Below are positions 24,288 to 32,250 of a DNA stretch of 64,000 nucleotides, one piece after another. The first letter of the stretch is position 1, and the number at the start of each line of letters is the position of its first letter. This DNA comes from Daejeonella sp. (lineage in GTDB: Bacteria; Bacteroidota; Bacteroidia; Sphingobacteriales; Sphingobacteriaceae): NCBI RefSeq assembly GCF_030695525.1, contig NZ_JAUYSS010000012.1:1-64000 (forward strand). The letters are read 5' to 3'. Under the pieces are notes generated by a model. It was not told the DNA's origin and did no database searches. It worked only from the letters and a program-made list of their open reading frames with translations. A program made the position numbers and the translations under genes.

Positions 24288-25292
24288 ATGAAAAGTCCAA
24301 TTACAGGAAAAGAAATGATTTTGATCAAGGAGAAAAGATCATTTGATTTCAGGAAGGAAACATTTGACATTGTATACCATTATTACAAATGCCAGGATAG
24401 CAAAGAACAATTCACCACCACAACATTGGATGAAGTGAATATGAATCAGGTATATAACCAATATCGGGATAAACTCAATATCCCTTTCCCGGATGAAATC
24501 TTTAAAATCCGCGAGAAATATGGATTGCCAGCAAGCAAAATGTCGTCCATACTGGGATTTGGCACCAATAGTTATCGTCAATATGAATCAGGAGAAATGC
24601 CTAGTGTTTCAAATGCGCGTTTAATTCAAATGATAGACGATCCTGCGAAATTTATTGAAATGGTAGAATTATGTGATTGTCTGGATGATAAAACCAGAGC
24701 AAAATACATTCTGAGGGCTCGCGAATTGATGGAAGAAAAGAACCGCAGTATGTTCAATTTCAATTTAAAATATTATTTACTGGGTAATCATCTTGCAGAT
24801 ATTTATTCAGGATACAGAAACCCGAACCTTGATAAGTTTAGCGAAATGGTAGTATACTTTTCAACACAAGTTCAGCCTTACAAAACCAAAATGAACAAGC
24901 TGTTATTTTATGCTGATTTCTTAATGTTCAAACAGAGCTGCTTTTCAATTAGCGGAATGAGGTACAAGGCAATTGATATGGGTCCAGTTCCCAATAATTT
25001 TCAAAGTATATTTGAAAATTTAGCCACCAATAATATAATAGATATATTTTTTACATCGTTTCCCAAGGGATATATAGGCGAGCAATTTAAAGTAAGGAAA
25101 GACAGGCCGTTTAATGCAAGTTTATTTTCAGAAGCAGAGTTGGAAGTTTTAAATAAAGTTGCAAAAGTATTTAAATCTACAAAAACTAATGCCATGGTCG
25201 AATTGAGCCATCTGGAAGAAGCCTGGAAAAAAAATGAAAAAGATAAAAATGCAATTAGTTATGAATATGCTTTTGAGTTGACTCAAATTTAG
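24288..25292 (+). CDS. Antitoxin: degenerate Zn-finger, HTH and Panacea (DUF4065/SocA-like) domain
   Basis: The protein has 334 residues. The N-terminal 60 residues resemble the zinc-binding part of MqsA/YgiT antitoxins (SPITGKEM...YHYYKCQDSKEQFTT), but most cysteines are gone. Residues about 72-125 are an HTH (FKIREKYGLPASKMSSILGFGTNSYRQYESGEMPS). Residues about 185-330 are a Panacea/DUF4065 domain (KTKMNKLLFYADFLMF, YKAIDMGPVPNNF, LSEAELEVLNKV). Panacea is known as a universal antitoxin domain that neutralises unrelated toxins. Here it is joined to a MqsA-like DNA-binding module, so the protein probably both represses the operon and holds the toxin. Confidence 0.8.
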   Translation: MKSPITGKEMILIKEKRSFDFRKETFDIVYHYYKCQDSKEQFTTTTLDEVNMNQVYNQYRDKLNIPFPDEIFKIREKYGLPASKMSSILGFGTNSYRQYESGEMPSVSNARLIQMIDDPAKFIEMVELCDCLDDKTRAKYILRARELMEEKNRSMFNFNLKYYLLGNHLADIYSGYRNPNLDKFSEMVVYFSTQVQPYKTKMNKLLFYADFLMFKQSCFSISGMRYKAIDMGPVPNNFQSIFENLATNNIIDIFFTSFPKGYIGEQFKVRKDRPFNASLFSEAELEVLNKVAKVFKSTKTNAMVELSHLEEAWKKNEKDKNAISYEYAFELTQI

Positions 25293-25521
25293 TTTTTTAT
25301 ACCGTCTGAAGGAGTTTTCAAATAGAGTTCAAAGAATTCTGCAACCTTTCTAAAAGAAAATTAGTTCTTCTTAAAATTAATTAACTCAAGTTGCTAGTTA
25401 GGTATTAATATATTTAGTGTAAAAGCGAAGACCCACTGTTCGTAGTCTTTTAGATCCCCACATTTCTAATTGTGGAATATCGCCTCTTTTCTCCACCGCC
25501 TACTTATGTTTAAAAATGTGA

Positions 25522-25542
25522 CCTTCCCAAGGCTTGGGAAGG
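25522..25542. repeat. Perfect palindrome CCTTCCCAAG-G-CTTGGGAAGG
   Basis: A 10-1-10 inverted repeat in the gap after the antitoxin gene. It may terminate transcription or be a dispersed repeat; no T run follows it on the plus strand. Confidence 0.6.
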
Positions 25543-25593
25543 CCACAATCAGTATTTTACATAATCACCGACAAATGAAAGAAATGATAGCTT

Positions 25594-25704
25594 TTACTCA
25601 TCATTCCTGATTTGATCAGAGGATTCACCTTTTTCAACTCTATCCGTAGGGAACTGAGGAACTTGAGGTTGTTCTGGTGCTTCGTCTTCGTCTGGTAAGT
25701 TCAT
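25594..25704 (-). CDS. Possible 36-aa acidic peptide
   Basis: A short frame from ATG 25704 encodes MNLPDEDEAPEQPQVPQF...SDQIRNDE. It is rich in Asp, Glu and Pro and hydrophilic throughout, with no signal peptide. Its composition resembles the acidic protein broken by the IS at 23097. It could be a real small protein; length alone gives weak support. Confidence 0.3.
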   Translation of the reverse strand: MNLPDEDEAPEQPQVPQFPTDRVEKGESSDQIRNDE

Positions 25705-25805
25705 AATTGTATGTATTGTGACACTGTTTGAATGAAATTTAACGCAGTTAAAATAAGAGCTATTCCAAGACAAGCTCTACAGCGATATAAATCCACCTTC
25801 CCGTT

Positions 25806-25832
25806 GAACTACTCGAAAAATTCGAGTAGTTC
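25806..25832. repeat. Perfect 12-base stem hairpin
   Basis: GAACTACTCGAA and TTCGAGTAGTTC are separated by three A. It sits exactly at the break of the RhuM-like pseudogene, so it may mark an insertion or deletion point. Confidence 0.6.
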
Positions 25833-26035
25833 ATTCCTCTGCTGTAGTTCACCACTTTGAAAAATTTCTTTAATATGGAAAGTAATGGTATCACTTTCTA
25901 CACCCAAAGCTCACCAATTCGCTTTTGTATAAGCCAAAAAGTCTCGTCTTTAAAAATGACTTCTTCTTTTACATCTCCTCCAGGGAAACTGTAGAAAATT
26001 ATATCAGAATATTCGGGAGAATTATCACTATCCAT
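25809..26035 (-). pseudogene. RhuM-family protein remnant (frameshifted and truncated)
   Basis: From ATG 26035 the frame reads DIIFYSFPGGDVKEEVIFKD, ETFWLIQKRIGEL and stops at 25898-25900. With one base restored near 25905 it continues ELLGVESDTITFHIKEIFQSGELQQ. Together this is the N-terminus of RhuM/virulence-type proteins (IIFY...VKIEV...DETIWLTQKRMAELFGV...HLKEI...GEL). The remaining roughly 250 residues of the family are missing and the frame ends in a hairpin at 25806-25832. Confidence 0.75.
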
Positions 26036-26335
26036 GGTTTATTGCAAATAAAAATTCCTTTAAACTACCTACACCGTCTTAACCGGCATCCCTCTGTAGG
26101 GTTTCCATCGATTACCAAAATGATTTATAAGCACAACTTTATTAGCTGTTGTAAACTTTAAGCGAAGCCTTTCTACCTGATTATTAGATTAAGAGTCTTC
26201 TGACCCACCTCTGCTCCCGCTTCCATTATTTCCAACAAGCCTGCCGCCACCAAAAAAAATCCAACCTTAAATCTCAATAATTAATTTTGGTGTTATTGGA
26301 CCTTCCAAAAGATTATACTCCACTGCTGCATCGTA

Positions 26336-26797
26336 TCAGAAGCTATATCTAATCCCTATGCCAAATCTGGCAGGCTCGATCTCGTTCACGCCGTCATATA
26401 AAAACAGTGTTGGCCGCCAGTCAAAATTAAATGTAAGGGAAGTTTCTTTAAGCTTGTGTTCTAAACCAGTCATTGGCCTGAGCAAAACTGTGGATCCGTA
26501 CCCATACAATTCAATCCCTGGTCCGCCCCCCACATAAAAGTTTAAGTTTGAAGCTTCTTTTACAGGGAAATGATGCTGATAGAATGCCTGAATGAGAGTT
26601 GAATTCCCTCCGAATAATACATCGCCCTGAATTGCCGCATTCTTATTAAAAAAGTGCTTTACTGAAGGTCCGACCCAGGCGGGGCCGGTACCAAAGTCGA
26701 TTCCCAATCCCAGTGACGTTTTGTAGTCCTGCGCATGTATTTTAGTGCTCAGCGAAAATAAGATTACCAGAACAACTAAATTTAAAGCTGATTTCAT
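26336..26797 (-). CDS. Small outer-membrane beta-barrel-like protein
   Basis: The protein has 153 residues with a signal peptide (LVILFSLSTKIHAQ). The mature part alternates polar and hydrophobic residues, typical of an eight-strand barrel (YKTSLGLGIDFGTGPAWVG, NLNFYVGGGPGIELYG, RFGIGIRYSF with a C-terminal aromatic). I know no specific function. The 299-base gap upstream of the RhuM remnant holds no gene. Confidence 0.7.
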   Translation of the reverse strand: MKSALNLVVLVILFSLSTKIHAQDYKTSLGLGIDFGTGPAWVGPSVKHFFNKNAAIQGDVLFGGNSTLIQAFYQHHFPVKEASNLNFYVGGGPGIELYGYGSTVLLRPMTGLEHKLKETSLTFNFDWRPTLFLYDGVNEIEPARFGIGIRYSF

Positions 26798-26944
26798 GTT
26801 TTTTTAAATTTTAGATAAATGGCATTATCCTGAATTTCGGCTTGCTCTTCAAAGGATGTCGAATTTCAGATGATGCGGGTTTAAACCGGCTTATATCAGT
26901 AACATAAAATAGGTAGATTAATATTCCAAACAGAATACAGTTAC

Positions 26945-27343
26945 CTAAAATCTCTTTTTAATATTCTTATGAAAAGGCAGAAACGGCTGATCCTGAACAA
27001 CATGATAATGCCATTTCTCTAAAACAGCAACAAAAATTGAAATATAAACCAATATACTTTGAAGTGTAAACCTCTCTGCAGAAATATTATAATATTCATC
27101 AGCCTTATATGCCCCATATGAGGCGAACAGATAGGTTGCAAAAACAAGTAAACTAAAGAAAAAGAATAAATTTCTGGTATTGGTAGCTATTGTTAGAACG
27201 AACATACCAAAAGCCATATTTACTGTTTTAATCGGTACTGGCTCTTTGTATAAAACCGCAATTAAAAATGGAAAGGCCAATGAAACGAAAATAAAAAGGA
27301 CGCTGCACAGCCAATTTGTAATTCTATAGTCAAGCATATACAA
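26945..27343 (-). CDS. Uncharacterised four-TM membrane protein
   Basis: The protein has 132 residues and four TM helices (WLCSVLFIFVSLAFPFLIAVLY, MAFGMFVLTIATN, NLFFFFSLLVFATYLF and ILVYISIFVAVLEKW). Charged ends are short. I do not recognise the family. It is the downstream member of a run of small minus-strand genes of an accessory island. Confidence 0.6.
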   Translation of the reverse strand: MYMLDYRITNWLCSVLFIFVSLAFPFLIAVLYKEPVPIKTVNMAFGMFVLTIATNTRNLFFFFSLLVFATYLFASYGAYKADEYYNISAERFTLQSILVYISIFVAVLEKWHYHVVQDQPFLPFHKNIKKRF

Positions 27344-27387
27344 TTATTCCAAGGAAATCGTGTTAGTTACATCTTTCTTATTTGCGA

Positions 27388-27675
27388 TCAAATACATTCA
27401 GGCAAACTCAATAAATTATCAGGCTGATCACCATCATTCTCTGTTTTAATATATTTATTACCCTGAGCACTTTTGGCTACGATTACATTAACCACATGGC
27501 CATTCTTGCTGACATAAAATGACCATTTGCCGGATTCAATACCCGATATTGCCTCTTGCTGTGTAAGATGCCACTTTGTTCCATTACCATTTATACCACC
27601 TATTCTTTCGATTCTTTCGTACGCACTGCTCCTGTTAGTTTTGTTAATACATTTAATTTCATGTCTGCTTGCCAT
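27388..27675 (-). CDS. DUF3892-domain protein
   Basis: The protein has 95 residues. It matches the small DUF3892 layout: [10 protein letters not shown]...[50 protein letters not shown]. These proteins are soluble, of unknown function, and often lie near restriction or other accessory genes. It overlaps the 3' end of the 71-aa frame upstream by 76 bases. Confidence 0.75.
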   Translation of the reverse strand: MASRHEIKCINKTNRSSAYERIERIGGINGNGTKWHLTQQEAISGIESGKWSFYVSKNGHVVNVIVAKSAQGNKYIKTENDGDQPDNLLSLPECI

Positions 27676-27815
27676 ACTTGTTTTATTAAATTTTTATTTT
27701 TTTTTCTACACTCCTCAATTTCTCTTTGAATAAACTTTTTATCCGCATCAGGAATTTCTGCGAATTTTTTCTTGCCGCTAAAAAAAGTCGACACAGGGTT
27801 TACGATTATTTTCAT
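27600..27815 (-). CDS. Small basic protein overlapping the DUF3892 gene
   Basis: The frame is 71 residues, cytoplasmic and basic, with [34 protein letters not shown]. The part before the DUF3892 start looks coding (charged amphipathic helix). The last 25 residues lie in the overlap and may be fortuitous, or the frame may once have been fused or ended earlier. Function unknown. Confidence 0.45.
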   Translation of the reverse strand: MKIIVNPVSTFFSGKKKFAEIPDADKKFIQREIEECRKKNKNLIKQVWQADMKLNVLTKLTGAVRTKESKE

Positions 27816-27934
27816 CCACTAGAATAGCACAGTAAGACCGGGCATCACACAGGAAAATCCATTTCACATCTGCTTTTGTCGGCTTTTCTACTCTAGACGA
27901 GAATTGTAATACTAAACCTTTAAAAACCATACGT

Positions 27935-28228
27935 TTAATCGGAAAATTCTTTTATAAGCCGTTTTGCAATATATTCTTCATGTATTACTTCACCAGATAT
28001 CAGCACCATTTCGGGTCTTTGTGTAATTGGATTCAAATAGCACATATATCCCCCACGGCAATTTCTGTAACGATACTGAATTGCCTTTAAACCAGCTATA
28101 AAACCTAATTCAAGTGTCTGATCATATACATAATGAGAACAGCTTGTTTTAAAAATGCACTGCCTTCGCCTATTTGAGGAGATTATGCTCCAGTACATTC
28201 TGATGATCAATAAAATCAACCATCTCAT
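27935..28228 (-). CDS. YidD-like membrane-insertion efficiency factor, orphan copy
   Basis: The start at 28228 (MRWLILLIIRMYWSII) shares an ATGA overlap with the DUF4177-like gene; this was chosen over an upstream ATG in another gene's frame. The product has about 97 residues. It matches the YidD core: LIIRMYW, then CIFKTSCSHYVYDQTLELGFIAGLKAIQYRYRNCRGGY, compared with the usual CRFxPSCSxYxxxAxxxHGxxxGxxxxxxRxxRCHPxxxGG. YidD is normally beside rnpA and yidC. This copy is next to small unknown genes, so it may be a paralogue with a private role. Confidence 0.75.
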   Translation of the reverse strand: MRWLILLIIRMYWSIISSNRRRQCIFKTSCSHYVYDQTLELGFIAGLKAIQYRYRNCRGGYMCYLNPITQRPEMVLISGEVIHEEYIAKRLIKEFSD

Positions 28229-28455
28229 TTTCTGAATACGATCACCTGATTTGTAGTAGTGTACCCGGGTCTGGCTCCAAAGCCGAAACAACCATTATCA
28301 GGCTGCACAAAGGTTGTTACTCCTTCCAATCGTAAATAGATCCAACCTTGTTCAGTATACTTGTCAATTTTATTCTGTAATTGCTCTGCAACCTGGCTTG
28401 CGCTTCCAGTTTTAGGGTTGATAGATGCTACAAATGGTACTACTTTATATTCCAT
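28225..28455 (-). CDS. DUF4177-like small protein
   Basis: The protein has 76 residues: MEYKVVPFVASINPKTGSASQVAEQLQNKIDKYTEQGWIYLRLEGV...TNQVIVFRK. The YKVVPF start and the EQGW(I/E)...LEG segment fit the DUF4177 family of small soluble proteins. It is translationally coupled to the YidD-like gene (ATGA), so the two probably work together. Confidence 0.7.
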   Translation of the reverse strand: MEYKVVPFVASINPKTGSASQVAEQLQNKIDKYTEQGWIYLRLEGVTTFVQPDNGCFGFGARPGYTTTNQVIVFRK

Positions 28456-28601
28456 AATTTTGCTTGATTATTTATGTCTAGTAAAATCATTATCATAATT
28501 TCAACAATAACTTAGTAAATGTGTTCAACTATAAAGTCCTATGTCTACCGTAATTCAGAACGTTCCTCAGGCACAGTATATAGCCGTTTCTTGATTAACT
28601 G

Positions 28602-28667
28602 TTAATTCATCTTTTGACATGCCATAGTAAGACTTAATACGACTAAGAGTAAGATAAACTTCTTCAT
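28602..28667 (-). pseudogene. Remnant lipoprotein signal peptide, 21 codons
   Basis: ATG 28667 encodes a lipoprotein signal (MKKFILLLVVLSLTMACQKMN) and stops two residues later. It follows the stop of the next broken gene by three bases. Likely the start of a deleted lipoprotein gene, or a very small lipopeptide. Confidence 0.35.
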
Positions 28668-28670
28668 AGC

Positions 28671-28871
28671 CTAAGCGGTATGGCATTTATTACTGCACCA
28701 GTAGCATCCGTTTGATTGCTTATAGGTTTTCTTTGCCTCATTCACAGCATCTTTACAATTTGAAAAATCACCAAGCTATTTCTTATCGATGGGCATATAA
28801 TAACATCCCGCTTCATGTACTTCATGGTCACCATTAGTCTGTGCCCTATTATTCAAATAGTATAAGCTCAT
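28671..28871 (-). pseudogene. Cys-rich small protein gene with one in-frame TAG
   Basis: From ATG 28871 the frame reads MSLYYLNNRAQTNGDHEVHEAGCYYMPIDKK, a TAG at codon 32 (28776-28778), then LGDFSNCKDAVNEAKKTYKQSNGCYWCSNKCHTA and a stop at 28671. It matches a known small family with VHxxGC...LG.F.NC.DAV..A......GC..C...CH. Only the single stop breaks it; both halves are well preserved. Confidence 0.7.
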
Positions 28872-28995
28872 ATTTAAAAATTTAATAGGTTTCAAAATCA
28901 GATTCCCTAAAAAGAGAGATCAGTTGATCTCTCCCTTTGTTCAGGTTATCCACAGGCAGCCCATTCTTTAGTTTATTAATTGGTTATTCTTTTCT

Positions 28996-29238
28996 TTAGG
29001 GTTTACACCTTGAGCAAGCACCATAACCTGCCGCAGCAGCTTTCTTTTTCGAAATACTGATCTTGCTTCGGCTGAGATAACTGCAATCACCACGATGGTA
29101 CTTTTCTCCTGTTTTAGTGACATACACGGTTACATCCTGCCGGAAATGATAAGGCTGTGATTTCGGAAGCTTTTAAGAGCTGGGGGGGCTGCCAAACAGG
29201 GCAAGACCCGTAAGCACGAGGATCACTAATTTGTTCAT
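28996..29238 (-). pseudogene. Secreted Ada-like Cys protein gene with one in-frame TAA
   Basis: From ATG 29238 a signal peptide-like start (MNKLVILVLTGLALFGSPPSS) is followed by TAA at codon 22 and then KLPKSQPYHFRQ, VYVTKTGEKYHRGDCSYLSRSKISISKKKAAAAGYGACSRCKP, stop at 28996. The second part matches the small Cys-x2-Cys domain often found after secreted nuclease domains (VYVTKTGxKYHxxxCxYLxxS). One stop separates signal peptide and domain. Confidence 0.7.
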
Positions 29239-29549
29239 AACTGGGGATTAGGTTATTAAACTTAAAGAAAATAATTATCCCATCCAAAAAATAAATTTCA
29301 TAATATATTGATTTTCAATACATTAAGTATACACAAAAAGCTTGTTTATATATAAAATACTACTATTCAACTATAGCATAAGATGGTTAGTGTAATAAAT
29401 GAAAAAAGAGTTTTTTCTGCTGTAAATCTTGGGTAAATTCATAATGACCTTAAGAGTTCGTTTTAAAATTCCGAAAATAGAATCAGATCAACATATTAGG
29501 AATAACCCTGATCTTTCTTTTGATCATAAAACATAAAAACTTCTAATCT
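29239..29549. other. AT-rich gap without a gene
   Basis: The gap is 311 bases and AT-rich. No coding frame or hairpin was found. It should hold the promoter of the plus-strand gene at 29550. Confidence 0.5.
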
Positions 29550-29972
29550 ATGGCAACTGTTAGTCCCATACACTTAAATTCTCAGGCAGTGCAATTTGTC
29601 TATGAAATATCTGCCGAACATAGAGAAAGCTTGCTAAGCTTAAGCATTGAAATTATACTGACCCAGGAGGGATGGGCATACCGGGCAAACAGCCAGGTCT
29701 TTTTGAATGCAAAAGATCTTTTACCGGCAGGGAAGCCCTTACCCAATAAATTGGAACTTGGCTCAGGTGAAAGTCTGTCGGATCAATCGCTTCTCATCAG
29801 GACCAAAGTATCCCGTATAAAAACTCAAAGTGGAACTAGTAATGAGGTACCCATGGTGAAATATATAATAAGAATTGGAACAGGAACTGAGGAACTTTCT
29901 TCATTCGAAAAAGAAAGCAGCAAGGAAAACCCTTCTGTATTTAATGCAACTCTTCTATTTAAACAATTATGA
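29550..29972 (+). CDS. Uncharacterised 140-aa protein paired with the 30039 gene
   Basis: I do not recognise the family. It is a soluble beta-rich protein without signal peptide: LNSQAVQFVYEISAEHRESLLSLSIEIILTQEGW, then VPMVKYIIRIGTG. It is 66 bases upstream of an exported barrel-like protein on the same strand, so the two may form an operon. Confidence 0.6.
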   Translation: MATVSPIHLNSQAVQFVYEISAEHRESLLSLSIEIILTQEGWAYRANSQVFLNAKDLLPAGKPLPNKLELGSGESLSDQSLLIRTKVSRIKTQSGTSNEVPMVKYIIRIGTGTEELSSFEKESSKENPSVFNATLLFKQL

Positions 29973-30038
29973 ACCCGCCAAGATTAAAATAATCATCAAG
30001 GCTCCATCCAACAAGTGCTGGATAAAAACAAGAAACAG

Positions 30039-31346
30039 ATGAAAACCAAGCTATTTACCCTCGCTCTGATTTACCTGTTGCAATGGCAATACCTCAGAGC
30101 GCAATCAGTACCACCAAAATTCGAAAGTCTAAAGCTTAATTCATCACCTGCTTTTGTTATGCTGGGTACAGAGCCGGATAATATACAACGACCATCTACT
30201 CCAACACAATTTGTTGCTGGAATGAATAATGCGATGGTTGACGGAAAACTTCAACCGAATGTGGCTTTTGAGTTCAGTCCTTATTACCTGGCAAATCCTA
30301 AAAAGGATTCCAAGCAATTTAATCCTTCATATTACCTCCTCGATAAGCAAAACTTGATTAAAACGATGAAGCGCACATTCTCCGTTTCGATGGGGACCTC
30401 TTCTACAGATAAGCAGGTATTCGGAAATCTGAAACCTGGTACAGGAATCGGTTTGGGTTTAAACTTTCTTCTTCTCGACGGGAAACCATCTCCTCAGCTA
30501 AAAAAGTGGAATGATGCTTACATCAAACAAGCCTTCTACGACAAATTTGCTGCTATGGCCAGAGTATATGCCGGCAAAGATTTTGATATCAGCCTGATTA
30601 TGAACCAGGCATTTTATACACTGGAAAACGACATATTACCGGCAGAGGAATTCAATACATTATCTCAAAAAGAACTGAAAAATTTTATCGAAACAGTCAG
30701 TAAAACAGTGCTATATGATTTAAAAGCAGCGGGGATCGAAAAAGATAAAGATGCGACGGTTAAATTTCTTGATAATTTAGCTACCGATGCCTTAAAAGTG
30801 GAGAGCATTGAACTGGACCTATTAAACAAACAAAGTAATCCTTTAAGCAAACAAGGTTTTATGATTGAGTTTTCTGCAGGACAGGCTTATGTATTCGAGG
30901 ATAATAATTTCAGTGAGTTATCACTTGCAAAATCAGCTTTCTGGTTAACTCCCTCGTATCGCTGGGATGTTTCTAGTGAAAATAGTCAGTCGATCTCCTT
31001 GCTGGATCTGATGGCAGTAATTCGCTATACCTCTAATAATTCGGAAGCAGGTGTTGATTTAGGGAATTATCTTGATACAGGCACCAAAATGGCTTTCACT
31101 CAGAATAAATGGACCGGGAGCTTAGAATTTGTTTACCGCCATGCATCTGAAACACCCCCTAACGTGAATAAAAACTATACCTACAGACTGACAAGCGGTA
31201 TTGATTACAAGATTTCAGATTTACTCACTTTCAAATTTAATTTCGGAACCGGCTTTGACGGAAATACATCCACCTATACTGATCCTAAAAAAATATTTGC
31301 GATAGGGGGCTTGAACTTCGGTTTGATGGGTTTAAAGCTTAAATAG
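30039..31346 (+). CDS. Exported outer-membrane barrel-like protein, unknown
   Basis: The ATG at 30039 (MKTKLFTLALIYLL) gives a signal peptide; an upstream in-frame start adds eight polar residues and was rejected. The product has about 435 residues. A conserved-looking N-terminal block (PAFVMLGTEPDNIQRPSTPTQF, VAFEFSPYYLANPK) is followed by alternating strands and a C-terminal barrel-like end (YRLTSGIDYKISDLLTFKFNFGTGFDG). I know no specific function. Confidence 0.6.
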   Translation: MKTKLFTLALIYLLQWQYLRAQSVPPKFESLKLNSSPAFVMLGTEPDNIQRPSTPTQFVAGMNNAMVDGKLQPNVAFEFSPYYLANPKKDSKQFNPSYYLLDKQNLIKTMKRTFSVSMGTSSTDKQVFGNLKPGTGIGLGLNFLLLDGKPSPQLKKWNDAYIKQAFYDKFAAMARVYAGKDFDISLIMNQAFYTLENDILPAEEFNTLSQKELKNFIETVSKTVLYDLKAAGIEKDKDATVKFLDNLATDALKVESIELDLLNKQSNPLSKQGFMIEFSAGQAYVFEDNNFSELSLAKSAFWLTPSYRWDVSSENSQSISLLDLMAVIRYTSNNSEAGVDLGNYLDTGTKMAFTQNKWTGSLEFVYRHASETPPNVNKNYTYRLTSGIDYKISDLLTFKFNFGTGFDGNTSTYTDPKKIFAIGGLNFGLMGLKLK

Positions 31347-31847
31347 AGTGTTTTATTTGAACTGCATATTTGAAAGCTACCCGGAGGCTTATCCTCTAAA
31401 AAAATGAACTTAATAATTCCTGAATTTATATCGTGTCTACAAAAATTATAAATTGTTACTTGTACATACAATCTATATGTATGTAATAGGAATAGCAGTG
31501 TTGGTGTAATAAACCATTGCCAGGCTTTCATAAACGTTCAACTTTTGCTAAGTTCAATCATGGAAACTTTGTTTCGGATGAGATGATGTTCTTTTCTTAT
31601 TTTTTCAAAAGACCTAAGCTTATGAAAAACCTTTCTGCCTTTATCAATTTCAATTCTTATTATATTTTCAGTCTTCTATGTTCCGGACGACATTTATCGA
31701 AACCGGCTGAAAATGATATTTTTCTAATTCTAAGAGAATTAGTGATGTATTCTTCAGATACTATAATTCATCATTTTAAACTGCACTTTCTACACATCAA
31801 AACAATATATCCAGTTAAAGCAGCCTGGTCTTCAAATCCATCAACAA
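31347..31847. other. Gap before the LytTR gene
   Basis: AT-rich, 501 bases. It contains the motif GTTGGTGTAATAAA (31500-31513), shared with 9145 and 41944. A plus-strand frame from 31517 is open but has no recognisable protein features, so no gene is called. Confidence 0.45.
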
Positions 31848-32225
31848 ATGATCAATAAAATAGTAATACATTCTCAGGATCATCTGCGTTTTATTAGCGA
31901 GGATGATATCCTATTCTGTAAATCTGACAATTGCTATACTTATATTATTCTTTGTACTTCTGAAGAATTATTGATTTCTAAATCATTGTCAAAATTTTCG
32001 AAGGAATTAAACGAGAATAATTTTATACGGGTTAATCAATCTTACTTAGTTAATAAACAATATATAAGGTCCATTGATAAAAAAAAGAAGCTTTTGTATT
32101 TGACTAACATGTCTCAAATACCGTTTACAAGCACATTGAAAGACCTCCTTACAAGACTTGAGCGAGTTGCCAGTGTTATTACGTACCTAATATTATATAA
32201 TTGTCTGGCCATAAATTACTTTTAA
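31848..32225 (+). CDS. Solo LytTR DNA-binding protein
   Basis: The protein has 125 residues and consists of a LytTR domain: HLRFISEDDILFCKSDNCYTYIILCTSEELLISKSLSKFSKEL, FIRVNQSYLVNKQYIRSIDK and IPFTSTLKDLLTRL. There is no receiver domain, so it is not a usual response regulator. The gene lies 25 bases before the MG2-type protein and may control it. The C-terminal 15 residues are hydrophobic (VITYLILYNCLAIN), unusual for the family. Confidence 0.8.
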   Translation: MINKIVIHSQDHLRFISEDDILFCKSDNCYTYIILCTSEELLISKSLSKFSKELNENNFIRVNQSYLVNKQYIRSIDKKKKLLYLTNMSQIPFTSTLKDLLTRLERVASVITYLILYNCLAINYF

Positions 32226-32250
32226 ACACACATTTAGAAATTTAACCACG

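Noticed and set aside
25925-26161. Plus-strand frame of 78 codons
   Set aside because: It is antisense to the RhuM remnant, which explains the sequence better.
31517-31858. Open frame of 113 codons upstream of the LytTR gene
   Set aside because: No protein-like features, no plausible ribosome-binding site, and it overlaps the start of a clear LytTR gene in another frame.
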